Shown: one piece after another, positions 43,926 to 53,267 of the stretch
Layout of the letters: each line of letters begins with the position of its first letter
Position numbering within the stretch: position 1 is the stretch's first letter
DNA from: Burkholderiales bacterium
Lineage (GTDB): Bacteria; Pseudomonadota; Gammaproteobacteria; Burkholderiales; Burkholderiaceae_C
Assembly: GCA_028868995.1 (NCBI GenBank)
Contig: JAGWTH010000018.1
Location: 1-64,000, forward strand
Direction of reading: 5' to 3'
Length of the DNA stretch: 64,000 nt
Made by a program: the position numbers and the translations under genes
Notes under the pieces: generated by a model
What the model was told of the DNA's origin: nothing
The model's input: only the letters and a program-made list of their open reading frames with translations
Database searches by the model: none

Positions 43926-44518
43926 CCACTGATCGCACCGCAGCAGTCACCCGCAACACGGCGGAGACGCAGATCACTGCCCGTGTGAACCTGGACGGCT
44001 CCGGGCGGGCGAAGCTCGCCACCGGGATCGGCTTCTTCGACCACATGCTGGACCAGATCGCCCGGCACGGCCTGATCGACCTGGAGATCGAGGCGAAGGG
44101 CGACCTGCACATCGACGGCCACCACACGGTGGAGGACGTCGGCATCACCCTGGGCCAGGCCGTCTGCCAGGCCGTGGGCGACAAGAAGGGCATCCGTCGC
44201 TACGGCCACGCCTACGTGCCGCTGGACGAGGCGCTGTCGCGGGTGGTGGTGGATTTCTCGGGCCGCCCGGGCCTGGTGATGAACGTGCCCTTCAAGAGCG
44301 GCATGATCGGCACCTTCGACACCCAGCTGGCGCACGAGTTCTTCCAGGGCTTCGTGAACCACGCCTTCTTGACGCTGCACGTGGACAACCTGCGCGGCGA
44401 GAACGCCCACCACCAGTGCGAGACGGTGTTCAAGGCCTTCGCCCGCGCGCTGCGCATGGCGCTGGAGCTCGATCCGCGCGCCGCCGGCACCATTCCCTCC
44501 ACGAAGGGATCGCTTTGA
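43922..44518 (+). CDS. hisB: imidazoleglycerol-phosphate dehydratase (monofunctional)
   Basis: HisB dehydrates imidazole glycerol phosphate with Mn. The 198-residue protein is the stand-alone dehydratase, without the N-terminal phosphatase domain seen in E. coli, so a separate histidinol-phosphatase must exist elsewhere. Metal-binding motifs are [23 protein letters not shown] and [18 protein letters not shown]. It overlaps hisC and hisH by 4 bases each. Confidence 0.97.
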   Translation: MTTDRTAAVTRNTAETQITARVNLDGSGRAKLATGIGFFDHMLDQIARHGLIDLEIEAKGDLHIDGHHTVEDVGITLGQAVCQAVGDKKGIRRYGHAYVPLDEALSRVVVDFSGRPGLVMNVPFKSGMIGTFDTQLAHEFFQGFVNHAFLTLHVDNLRGENAHHQCETVFKAFARALRMALELDPRAAGTIPSTKGSL

Positions 44519-45162
44519 GCAGAACGGTTGCCGTGGTGGACTACGGCATGGGCAATCTCCGCTCCGTGTCGCAGGCCGTGCTGCACGTGGCCCAGGGCAG
44601 CGGCCTGGAGGCGATCGTCACATCCCGTCCCGAGGAGGTGCGCGCCGCCGAGCGGGTGGTCCTGCCGGGGCAGGGCGCCATGCCGGACTGCATGCGCGAG
44701 CTGCGCGACTCCGGCTTGCTGGAGTCCGTCCTGGAGGCGGCCGCCGCCAAGCCCCTGTTCGGCGTCTGCGTGGGCATGCAGATGCTGCTGGAGCGCAGCG
44801 AGGAGGGCCCCACCGACGGCCTGGGCCTGATCCCGGGCGAGGTGGTGCGTTTCCGGCTGGAAGGGCAGCTGCAGCCCGATGGCAGCCGCTACAAGGTGCC
44901 CCAGATGGGATGGAACCGGGTGCGCCAGGCCCGGCCGCATGCCCTGTGGGCGGGCATCCCCGACGACAGCTGGTTCTATTTCGTGCACTCCTACTACGCC
45001 CGCCCGTCCGACCCGCGCCACAGTGTGGGGGAGTCCGAGTACGGCGTCCGCTTTACCTGTGCCGTGGCACGGGATAATATTTTTGCGACCCAGTTCCACC
45101 CCGAGAAAAGCGCCGACCAGGGGCTGACCCTGTACCGCAACTTCCTGCACTGGAATCCCTGA
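44515..45162 (+). CDS. hisH: imidazole glycerol phosphate synthase, glutaminase subunit
   Basis: HisH hydrolyses glutamine and channels ammonia to HisF. The 215-residue protein has the amidotransferase nucleophile C85 in [12 protein letters not shown], the oxyanion PGQGAMPDC, and the His-Glu pair in QFHPEKS. The TTG at 44515 overlaps the hisB stop and places AVVDYGMGN at the N-terminus as in the family. The longer upstream frame lies wholly inside hisB and is not used. Confidence 0.95.
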   Translation: MSRTVAVVDYGMGNLRSVSQAVLHVAQGSGLEAIVTSRPEEVRAAERVVLPGQGAMPDCMRELRDSGLLESVLEAAAAKPLFGVCVGMQMLLERSEEGPTDGLGLIPGEVVRFRLEGQLQPDGSRYKVPQMGWNRVRQARPHALWAGIPDDSWFYFVHSYYARPSDPRHSVGESEYGVRFTCAVARDNIFATQFHPEKSADQGLTLYRNFLHWNP

Positions 45163-45212
45163 CCGCCCAGGAAGCGGTCCCCCACTTCCCAGTCGCCCTG
45201 CCACCACTTCCC

Positions 45213-45953
45213 ATGCTGCTGATCCCCGCCATCGACCTGAAAGACGGCCACTGCGTACGCCTGAAGCAGGGCGACATGGACCAGGCCACCGTCTTCGGCG
45301 AAGACCCCGCCGCCATGGCCCGCACCTGGCTGGAGCGCGGCGCCCGCCGCCTGCACCTGGTGGACCTCAATGGCGCCTTCGCCGGCAAGCCGCAGAACTT
45401 CGCCGCGGTGAAGTCCATCCTCAAGGCCGTGGGCGACGACATCCCGGTGCAGCTGGGCGGCGGCATCCGCGACCTGGACACCATCGAGAAGTACATCGAC
45501 GGCGGCCTGCGCTACGTGATCATCGGCACCGCCGCGGTCAAGAACCCCGGCTTCCTGAAGGACGCCTGCACCGCCTTCGGTGGGCACATCATCGTCGGCC
45601 TCGACGCCAAGGACGGCAAGGTGGCCACCGACGGCTGGAGCAAGCTGACCGGCCACGAGGTGGTCGACCTGGCCAGGAAGTTCGAGGACTGGGGCGTCGA
45701 GTCCATCATCTACACCGACATCGGCCGCGACGGCATGCTCACCGGCATCAACGTCGACGCCACGGTCAAGCTGGCCCAGGCCCTGTCGATCCCGGTGATC
45801 GCCTCCGGCGGCCTGTCCTCCATGAAGGACATCGAGGCCCTGTGCGCGGTCGAGGACGAGGGCATCGAGGGCGTGATCTGCGGCCGCGCGATCTACTCCG
45901 GCGAGCTCGATTTCGCCAAGGCCCAGGCCCGCGCCGACGAACTGAACGGATAG
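45213..45953 (+). CDS. hisA: ProFAR isomerase (phosphoribosylformimino-AICAR-P isomerase)
   Basis: HisA is a (beta/alpha)8 isomerase acting on ProFAR. The 246-residue protein shows the catalytic D8 in [13 protein letters not shown], the phosphate loops GGGIRD and ASGGLSS, and the second catalytic Asp in YTDIGRDGM. It lies 50 bases after hisH and 5 bases before the hisF TTG. Confidence 0.97.
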   Translation: MLLIPAIDLKDGHCVRLKQGDMDQATVFGEDPAAMARTWLERGARRLHLVDLNGAFAGKPQNFAAVKSILKAVGDDIPVQLGGGIRDLDTIEKYIDGGLRYVIIGTAAVKNPGFLKDACTAFGGHIIVGLDAKDGKVATDGWSKLTGHEVVDLARKFEDWGVESIIYTDIGRDGMLTGINVDATVKLAQALSIPVIASGGLSSMKDIEALCAVEDEGIEGVICGRAIYSGELDFAKAQARADELNG

Positions 45954-45958
45954 CCCCC

Positions 45959-46738
45959 TTGCTCGCCAAGCGCATCATCCCCTGCCTCGACGTCACCGGC
46001 GGCCGGGTCGTCAAGGGCGTCAACTTCGTCGAACTGCGCGACGCGGGCGACCCGGTGGAGATCGCCGCGCGCTACAACGACCAGGGCGCCGACGAACTCA
46101 CCTTCCTGGACATCACCGCCACCAGCGACGAGCGCGACCTGATCCTGCACATCATCGAGGCGGTGGCCTCGCAGGTGTTCATCCCGCTGACCGTGGGCGG
46201 CGGCGTGCGCACGGTGGAGGATGTCCGCCGGCTGCTCAACGCCGGGGCCGACAAGACCAGCTTCAATTCCGCCGCCGTGGCCAATCCGGACGTGATCACG
46301 GCGGCCTCGGCCAAGTACGGCGCCCAGTGCATCGTGGTGGCCATTGACGCCAAGCGGCGCGGCGCCGGGGACGCGGCGACCCGCGGCCCGGGCTGGGACG
46401 TCTACACCCACGGCGGCCGCCGCAACACCGGCCTGGATGCCGTGGCCTGGGCCGCCGAGATGGCCCGGCGCGGGGCCGGCGAGATCCTGCTGACCAGCAT
46501 GGACCGCGACGGCACCAAGTCCGGCTTCGACCTGGAGCTGACCCGGGCGGTCAGCGACGCGGTGCCCGTGCCCGTCATCGCCTCCGGCGGGGTCGGCAAC
46601 CTGGACCACCTGGCCGACGGCATCCAGAAGGGCGGCGCGGACGCGGTGCTGGCCGCCAGCATCTTCCACTACGGCGAATACACCGTCGCCCAGGCCAAGG
46701 CGCGGATGGCGGAACGCGGAATTCCCGTCCGCCTCTGA
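45959..46738 (+). CDS. hisF: imidazole glycerol phosphate synthase, cyclase subunit
   Basis: HisF uses ammonia from HisH to form IGP and AICAR. The 259-residue (beta/alpha)8 protein shows [16 protein letters not shown] with catalytic D11, GGGVRT, the loop [20 protein letters not shown], and ASGGVGN. The start is a TTG five bases after hisA; the upstream open frame lies in hisA and is not native. AICAR feeds back to purine synthesis. Confidence 0.96.
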   Translation: MLAKRIIPCLDVTGGRVVKGVNFVELRDAGDPVEIAARYNDQGADELTFLDITATSDERDLILHIIEAVASQVFIPLTVGGGVRTVEDVRRLLNAGADKTSFNSAAVANPDVITAASAKYGAQCIVVAIDAKRRGAGDAATRGPGWDVYTHGGRRNTGLDAVAWAAEMARRGAGEILLTSMDRDGTKSGFDLELTRAVSDAVPVPVIASGGVGNLDHLADGIQKGGADAVLAASIFHYGEYTVAQAKARMAERGIPVRL

Positions 46739-46787
46739 CCTCTTCCGGGCCGGCCCGGCACCCCGTCGTGGGACAATCACCGGACTT

Positions 46788-47183
46788 ATGAACTGGCTCG
46801 ACGAGGTCAAATGGGACGCCCAGGGGCTGGTCCCGGTCATCGCCCAGGAGGCATCCAGCGGCGACGTGCTGATGTTCGCCTGGATGGACCGGGCCGCCCT
46901 GCAGCAGACCGCCGAGACCGGGCGGGCCGTGTACTTCAGCCGCTCGCGCGGCAGGCTGTGGTTCAAGGGCGAGGAGTCCGGCCATGTGCAGCAGGTGCAC
47001 GAAATCCGCCTGGACTGTGACAACGACGTGGTATTGCTGAAGGTGACCCAGCTCGGGCACGATCCCTCCATCGCCTGCCACACCGGCCGCCACAGCTGCT
47101 TCTTCCAGCTTTACCGCGACGGCGCCTGGCACGCGGTGGAACCCGTGCTGAAGGACCCCTCCACCATCTACAAGCCGTCATGA
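46788..47183 (+). CDS. hisI: phosphoribosyl-AMP cyclohydrolase
   Basis: HisI opens the PR-AMP ring. The 131-residue protein has the Zn/Mg site motif [11 protein letters not shown] and the [10 protein letters not shown] signature. It is monofunctional; the pyrophosphohydrolase is the separate next gene, as in most Betaproteobacteria. GACAAT lies upstream in the 49-base gap after hisF as a possible weak -10. It overlaps hisE by ATGA. Confidence 0.96.
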   Translation: MNWLDEVKWDAQGLVPVIAQEASSGDVLMFAWMDRAALQQTAETGRAVYFSRSRGRLWFKGEESGHVQQVHEIRLDCDNDVVLLKVTQLGHDPSIACHTGRHSCFFQLYRDGAWHAVEPVLKDPSTIYKPS

Positions 47184-47548
47184 CCCCCGCCGACCCGCTG
47201 GCCCGCCTGGCCGAAGTCATCGAGAGCCGCAAGCCCGCCAACGGGGGCAACCCCGAGGCCAGCTATGTCGCGCGCCTGCTGCACAAGGGGCCCGATGCCT
47301 TCCTCAAGAAGATCGGCGAGGAGGCCACCGAGGTGGTGATGGCGGCCAAGGACGTCGACCACGGCGGCGACCGCAGCAAGCTGGTCGGCGAGGTGGCCGA
47401 CCTGTGGTTCCACTCCATGATCGCGCTGGCGCACTACGGCCTGAAGCCGGCCGACGTGATCGCCGAGCTGCAGCGGCGCGAGGGCCTGTCCGGCCTGGAG
47501 GAGAAGGCCCTGCGCAAGGCGCGCGAGCGCGAGGGCCGCGGCGACTAG
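47180..47548 (+). CDS. hisE: phosphoribosyl-ATP pyrophosphohydrolase
   Basis: HisE hydrolyses PR-ATP to PR-AMP. The 122-residue all-alpha protein has the MazG-like metal site [15 protein letters not shown] and a second helix [19 protein letters not shown]. It is coupled to hisI and closes the run of nine his genes (GDCBHAFIE). Confidence 0.96.
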   Translation: MTPADPLARLAEVIESRKPANGGNPEASYVARLLHKGPDAFLKKIGEEATEVVMAAKDVDHGGDRSKLVGEVADLWFHSMIALAHYGLKPADVIAELQRREGLSGLEEKALRKAREREGRGD

Positions 47549-47566
47549 CGAGCGAGAGGCGAGGCC

Positions 47567-47929
47567 ATGCCGGAAACCGATTACGCGACCCTGGAAGACA
47601 AGTACGGCAGCCCCGGCAGCCGCCAGCTGATGCACATCCTGTACGGCGTGCACACGGTCGCGCCGTTCACGCTCTGGAGCCTGTCGCTCATCGCCCTGAT
47701 CGTCCACTACGTCAAGCGCTCCGACGAGCGCGACCCCATGCTGCTGGCGCACCACAACTACATGATCCGCACGGTGTGGTGGACGCTGCTGTGGCTGCTG
47801 CTCGCCGGGCCGTTGTGGTTCCTGCTGGTCCTGCCGGGGGCGGCCGCCTACACCCTCATCGGCGCCTGGTATCTGTACCGCTGCCTGCGCGGCTGGCTGC
47901 GATTCAACGACAATCGCTTCCCGGACTGA
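47567..47929 (+). CDS. DUF4870-type small membrane protein
   Basis: This 120-residue protein has three or so membrane segments (about 35-52, 68-88, and 90-106) and the DUF4870-like layout with SRQLMHILYGVHTVAPFTLWSLSLIAL. It has no known function. It lies between hisE and hinT with 18- and 10-base gaps, a conserved position in Comamonadaceae. A GAGAGGCGAGG ribosome site precedes the ATG. Confidence 0.75.
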   Translation: MPETDYATLEDKYGSPGSRQLMHILYGVHTVAPFTLWSLSLIALIVHYVKRSDERDPMLLAHHNYMIRTVWWTLLWLLLAGPLWFLLVLPGAAAYTLIGAWYLYRCLRGWLRFNDNRFPD

Positions 47930-47939
47930 CCCGCCCGCC

Positions 47940-48299
47940 ATGCATCACGACCCCAGCTGCATCTTCTGCAAGATCGTCGAGGGCAGGATCCCCTCGCGCA
48001 AGGTGTACGAGGACGACGAGATCCTCGCCTTCCACGACATCCATCCCTGGGCGCCGGTGCATTTCCTGCTGATCCCCAAGGCGCACATCACCTCCATGGC
48101 CCATGTGGAGGCGGCCCACGCCCCCGTTCTGGGCCGGATGATGAGCCTGGTGCCCGAGCTGGCACGGCAGGAGGGCTGCCGGCCCTATCCCGAGGGCGGC
48201 TTCCGCCTGGTGTGCAACACCGGCGGCGACGGCGGCCAGGAAGTCCCGCACCTGCACTTCCACGTCATCGGCGGTCCCCGCCCCTGGCTGAAGGGTTGA
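47940..48299 (+). CDS. hinT: HIT family purine nucleoside phosphoramidase
   Basis: This 119-residue histidine-triad protein has the catalytic H104-x-H106-x-H108 in VPHLHFHVIGG and the N-terminal CIFCKIVEGRIPS signature. HinT-type enzymes hydrolyse AMP-lysine and other nucleoside phosphoramidates. Two additional Cys (C7, C10) at the N-terminus could bind Zn, as in some HIT proteins. Confidence 0.93.
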   Translation: MHHDPSCIFCKIVEGRIPSRKVYEDDEILAFHDIHPWAPVHFLLIPKAHITSMAHVEAAHAPVLGRMMSLVPELARQEGCRPYPEGGFRLVCNTGGDGGQEVPHLHFHVIGGPRPWLKG

Positions 48300-48332
48300 G
48301 GATTTTCACCGGGTGAACTTCCCGGGCCCGAC

Positions 48333-48338
48333 TAGAAT
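48333..48338 (+). promoter_or_regulatory. TAGAAT -10 box for tatABC
   Basis: TAGAAT lies 24 bases before the tatA ATG, followed by AGGAG as a strong ribosome site. No consensus -35 is seen at 16-18 bases; GTGAAC at 14 bases is the nearest. Confidence 0.5.
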
Positions 48339-48362
48339 CTGAGCAGTAAACAGGAGTGATCC

Positions 48363-48605
48363 ATGGGTTCCTTTTCCATCTGGCACTGGCTGATCGTGCT
48401 GCTGATCGTGGTTCTGGTGTTCGGTACCAAGAAGCTGAAGAACATCGGCCAGGACCTGGGCAGCGCCGTGAAGGGCTTCAAGGACGGCATGCGCGACGGT
48501 TCCGCCCCCGAGGCCCCGGTGCCGCCGTCGCAGCAGGTGACGGCCGCCCCGGCCCCCGCCGCCGACAAGACCACCATCGACGTCGAAGCGCGCAACAAGT
48601 CCTGA
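48363..48605 (+). CDS. tatA: Sec-independent translocase subunit TatA
   Basis: TatA forms the variable pore of the twin-arginine translocase. The 80-residue protein has an N-terminal membrane helix ([20 protein letters not shown]), the hinge and amphipathic helix [20 protein letters not shown], and a Pro/Ala-rich tail. The Phe-Gly just before the amphipathic helix is the TatA hallmark. It leads the tatABC operon, which would export MsrP. Confidence 0.96.
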   Translation: MGSFSIWHWLIVLLIVVLVFGTKKLKNIGQDLGSAVKGFKDGMRDGSAPEAPVPPSQQVTAAPAPAADKTTIDVEARNKS

Positions 48606-48619
48606 ACCGGGCTTAGATC

Positions 48620-49081
48620 GTGATCGACCTCGGCCTGGAGAAGATGGCCCTGATCGGCGTCGTGGCGCTGATCGTGATCGGGCCGGAGAAGATGCCGCGC
48701 GTCGCCCGGACGGTGGGCACGCTGCTGGGCAAGGCCCAGCGCTACGTGAACGACGTCAAGGCCGAGGTCAACCGGTCGATGGAACTCGACGAGCTGCGCA
48801 AGATGAAGGAGACGGTGGAGACCGCGGCCCGCGAGGTCGAGAGCTCCGTCGCCGGCGCAGCGGCCGATTTCGAGAAGCAATGGCAGGAGGCGACGTCCAC
48901 CGCCACCTCCGCCCTGGCCGACACGACCCCGGCCTACCCCGAGTACAGGCACCCGAAGAAGAAGTGGCGGGTGAAGCAGGGCGCCGTGCCGCACTGGTAC
49001 AAGGCCCGCACCGGCGTGCGCACCCGGGCGCTGTCCGGCGCCGCGCGTGTGGCAAAGTACCGCCCGCAGAAGTTCAACTGA
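48620..49081 (+). CDS. tatB: Sec-independent translocase subunit TatB
   Basis: TatB pairs with TatC to recognise twin-arginine signals. The 153-residue protein begins at GTG with [25 protein letters not shown], where the Glu and GPEK are TatB features. A long amphipathic and coiled-coil stretch follows (about 25-100). The C-terminal end is basic. It is 14 bases after tatA. Confidence 0.95.
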   Translation: MIDLGLEKMALIGVVALIVIGPEKMPRVARTVGTLLGKAQRYVNDVKAEVNRSMELDELRKMKETVETAAREVESSVAGAAADFEKQWQEATSTATSALADTTPAYPEYRHPKKKWRVKQGAVPHWYKARTGVRTRALSGAARVAKYRPQKFN

Positions 49082-49115
49082 AGACGGGGCCGGCAGCGCC
49101 GGCGGCCTCTCCCCT

Positions 49116-49910
49116 ATGTCCACAACTCCGAACGACCCGGAAGACGAGCTGGCGGGTACCGAACAGCCCTTCGTCGCGCACCTGATCGAGCTGCGCGACC
49201 GGCTGATCAAGTCCATCATCGCCGTGGCGGTGGTGGGCGTGGCGCTGGCCATCTATCCCGGCCCTTCGGTGCTCTACGACCTGCTCGCCGCCCCCCTGGT
49301 GGCGCACCTGCCCAAGGGTGCGACCCTGATCGCCACCTCGGTGATCTCGCCGTTCGTGGTGCCGCTGAAGATCCTGCTGATGGCGTCGTTCCTGCTGGCG
49401 CTGCCCGTGGTGCTGTACCAGGTCTGGGCCTTCGTGGCGCCGGGCCTGTACTCCCACGAGCGCAAGCTGGTGCTGCCGCTGGTGGTCTCCAGCACGGTCC
49501 TGTTCTTCGTCGGCGTGGCTTTCTGCTACTACTTCGTGTTCGGCCGGGTGTTCACCTTCATCCAGCGGTTCGCGCCCAAGAGCATCACGGCCGCGCCGGA
49601 CATCGAGGCCTACCTGAGCTTCGTGCTGACCATGTTCCTCGCCTTCGGCGCGGCCTTCGAGGTGCCCGTCATCGTGGTGGTGCTGGCCCGCATGGGCATC
49701 GTGCCGGTGGACAAGCTCAAGCAGTTCCGCGGCTACTTCGTGGTGGTGGCCTTCATCGTCGCCGCCATCATCACCCCGCCGGACGTGGTGTCCCAGCTCG
49801 CGCTGGCCATCCCCATGGTGCTGCTGTACGAGGCGGGCATCTGGGCCGCGCAGCTGTTCCTCAAGCACACCAAGGCGCCCGACGAAGAGGGCGAGACGGC
49901 CAGGCAGTAG
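49116..49910 (+). CDS. tatC: Sec-independent translocase subunit TatC
   Basis: TatC is the six-helix receptor of the Tat system. The 264-residue protein has the conserved cytoplasmic N-terminal FVAHLIELRDRLIKS, the periplasmic loop motif FVAPGLYSHERK, and AFEVPVIVVVLARMG. The start MSTTPND at 49116 is preferred to an in-frame ATG at 49047 inside tatB. It converges with the DegS-like gene, with 18 bases between stops. Confidence 0.96.
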   Translation: MSTTPNDPEDELAGTEQPFVAHLIELRDRLIKSIIAVAVVGVALAIYPGPSVLYDLLAAPLVAHLPKGATLIATSVISPFVVPLKILLMASFLLALPVVLYQVWAFVAPGLYSHERKLVLPLVVSSTVLFFVGVAFCYYFVFGRVFTFIQRFAPKSITAAPDIEAYLSFVLTMFLAFGAAFEVPVIVVVLARMGIVPVDKLKQFRGYFVVVAFIVAAIITPPDVVSQLALAIPMVLLYEAGIWAAQLFLKHTKAPDEEGETARQ

Positions 49911-49928
49911 CGGCCGCCGCCGCCGCGC

Positions 49929-51086
<1,158 letters not shown>

Positions 51087-51136
51087 CGTCTCGACCCGGG
51101 AAACCTGCGAGTGTATGCGCGCGGCCGGGCAGCGGC

Positions 51137-52405
51137 TCAGGGTGCGGCGCGCCCGGCCACCGCGGCGGCCGCCGCCGCGCGTTCGGGCGGGCCGGCCTCC
51201 AGGCGCGCCTGTTCCAGCGGCACGGCGCCCCCGTCCCGGGGGTCGGCGGTTGCCGCTCGCGAGGGCAGGCCGCGCGCGGCCTCGGCCAGGCGCTGGGCGG
51301 CGTCGAGGACGTCCTCCACCTCCGCCGGCCGGCGCGACAGGAGCACCACCCCCACGCCGAAGTCGACTCGCAGGCGCACCGGCTCGCCGTCGCGCCCGGT
51401 CACCTCCACCGGTTGCCGCAAGGCGGCCGCCAGCCGCAGGCCCAGGGTGCGCAGCCAGGGCCGCGCCGGGATGGTCTCGACCAGGGCGACGAAGCAGCGA
51501 TCCCAGTAGCGGCCCACCGGGTTGACCGGCCCGGCCTCGCGCTGGATGCGCGCGGCCAGCGTCATCCACACCTCGTCGAGTGCGGCGGGGCCGGCCTGCG
51601 CGGCGATGCGCTCCGGGGCAAACACGGTGACGGCCAGCAGCGCGCCTTCGCGGCCGGTGCGGCGCCTGCGCTTCTGCGCCGCCACCAGCTGCCGCACCAG
51701 CGCCTCGGCGCTGTGGACCCGGGTCACCGGGTCCAAGGCGGGGGCGCCGCCGGGCTCCTGGGTGCGCCAGGCGCGCCGGGCGCGCCGCCACAGAACGTGG
51801 CCGGTCACGGCGTTGCTGGCCGCGGCGGCGAAAGCCACGGCGGCATGGCCGGCCAGGCCCCAGGAGCCCAGGCGCATGGCCAGCGCGTACAGGCCGGCGA
51901 TCGCCGGCAGGGTGAGCAGGCAGCCGGCGGCCATGGGCAGGGCCAGCCGGTCGCCGATGGTCCAGGCGCGGACGGTGAGCCAGCAGGTCAGGCCGCTGCC
52001 GGCCAGCGCCAGCAGGGCGGACGCCGGCAGCTGCAGTCCGGGCGGCAGGGCCAGGGCCGCGATGCCGCCCGCGGGCAGGACGAAGGCGCTGGCGCGCAGC
52101 GCGGCCGCCATCAGCCGGTCGCGCTCGCCGGCGGCCAGCCAGCCGCGGATCCAGAAGTTCGCGAAGCCCACGCACAGCGGGCCGGCCAGCACCTGCAGCA
52201 CCCGCAGCCGCTCGGCGCTGGGGTGGGCGGCCTGGCGCAGCACGCCGCTTTCCACCAGCACCAGCAGGAACACGCCCAGGTGGTAGGCCAGCGCGCGCAG
52301 CTGCATGCGCTCCGGGCGCAGCGCGAGGTCGCCGGCGCGCGCGAGCGCGACCGCGGCGATCGCGCCCAAGGCCATGCTCCAGACCACCAGTGCCGGCGTG
52401 CCCAT
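51137..52405 (-). CDS. membrane protein with degenerate GGDEF-like domain
   Basis: This 422-residue protein has about seven N-terminal membrane segments (residues about 3-210) followed by a cytoplasmic domain of GGDEF fold. The domain opens LDPVTRVHSAEALVRQL, matching the DPLTGLPNR start of diguanylate cyclases. At the active site it reads VGRYWDRCFVALVE where RYGGDEF would be, so both catalytic Gly and the Glu-Phe core are lost. It cannot be a standard cyclic-di-GMP synthase; a regulatory or structural role is possible. The ATG at 52405 follows a GAGAGG ribosome site. It is divergent from the NIF3 gene. Confidence 0.75.
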   Translation of the reverse strand: MGTPALVVWSMALGAIAAVALARAGDLALRPERMQLRALAYHLGVFLLVLVESGVLRQAAHPSAERLRVLQVLAGPLCVGFANFWIRGWLAAGERDRLMAAALRASAFVLPAGGIAALALPPGLQLPASALLALAGSGLTCWLTVRAWTIGDRLALPMAAGCLLTLPAIAGLYALAMRLGSWGLAGHAAVAFAAAASNAVTGHVLWRRARRAWRTQEPGGAPALDPVTRVHSAEALVRQLVAAQKRRRRTGREGALLAVTVFAPERIAAQAGPAALDEVWMTLAARIQREAGPVNPVGRYWDRCFVALVETIPARPWLRTLGLRLAAALRQPVEVTGRDGEPVRLRVDFGVGVVLLSRRPAEVEDVLDAAQRLAEAARGLPSRAATADPRDGGAVPLEQARLEAGPPERAAAAAAVAGRAAP

Positions 52406-52502
52406 CGCCTCTCTCCTTTCGCCCCGTCCCCGCAAGCCGGGCATGTTCGCGCCGCACCCGGCCCGCCCGCCGTGCAGAATAGGGCCTGATCCCTGTGCCC
52501 TA

Positions 52503-53267
52503 ATGCGCATGACCCAGAGGCAAGACCTGCTGCAAGCCTTCGACGCCCTGCTGATGCCGGAGCGCTTCCGCGACTACGGCCCCAACGGGCTGCAGGTCGA
52601 GGGCCGCGCCACGGTGCGCAAGCTCGTCTCGGGGGTGACGGCCAGCCGGGCGCTGATCGAGGCGGCGATCGCGCACGGCGCCGATGCCGTCTTCGTGCAC
52701 CACGGCCTGTTCTGGCGCGGCCAGGACGGCCGGGTCACCGGCTGGCTGAAGCAGCGCCTGGCCCTGCTGCTGGCCCACGACATTAACCTGTTCGCCTACC
52801 ACCTGCCGCTGGATGCGCACCCGGAGCTGGGCAACAACGCGCAACTCGGGCTGCGCCTGGGGCTGGCGGCCGGCGGCCGCTTCGGCGAGCAGGACCTCGG
52901 TTTCCTGGGCGAACGCGCCGACGGGCAGGCCTTCGCGGACAGCGAGGCGCTGGCGGCGCACGTGCGGCAGGCGCTCGGCCGGCCGGTGACCTGCGTGGCC
53001 GGCGCGCCGGGACCGATCCGCCGCGTGGCCTGGTGCACCGGAGGCGCCCAGGGCTACTTCGAGGCCGCGATCGCCGCCGGCGCCCAGGCTTTCCTCACCG
53101 GCGAGATCTCGGAGCCGCAGGCGCACTACGCGCGCGAGTGCGGCGTGAGCTTCCTGGCCTGCGGCCACCACGCCAGCGAGCGCTACGGCGCCCCGGCGGT
53201 GGCGGCGCACGTGGCGGGGCAGCTCGGGATCGCGCACGAGTTCATCGACATCGACAACCCGGCTTGA
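52503..53267 (+). CDS. Nif3-like dinuclear metal center family protein (YbgI/DUF34)
   Basis: This 254-residue NIF3 family protein has the conserved opening YGPNGLQVEG, metal-site VHHGLFW and YHLPLDAHPELGNN, and C-terminal TGEISEPQAHYARE with GHHASERYG. Members bind two metals; E. coli YbgI is implicated in nucleotide or GTP cyclohydrolase-like processes but function is uncertain. An alternative ATG lies 6 bases inside. Its TGA stop is formed by the TTGA at the tip of the adjacent TnpB element. In many Burkholderiales petABC follows; here the element and a beta-oxidation cluster follow. Confidence 0.9.
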   Translation: MRMTQRQDLLQAFDALLMPERFRDYGPNGLQVEGRATVRKLVSGVTASRALIEAAIAHGADAVFVHHGLFWRGQDGRVTGWLKQRLALLLAHDINLFAYHLPLDAHPELGNNAQLGLRLGLAAGGRFGEQDLGFLGERADGQAFADSEALAAHVRQALGRPVTCVAGAPGPIRRVAWCTGGAQGYFEAAIAAGAQAFLTGEISEPQAHYARECGVSFLACGHHASERYGAPAVAAHVAGQLGIAHEFIDIDNPA

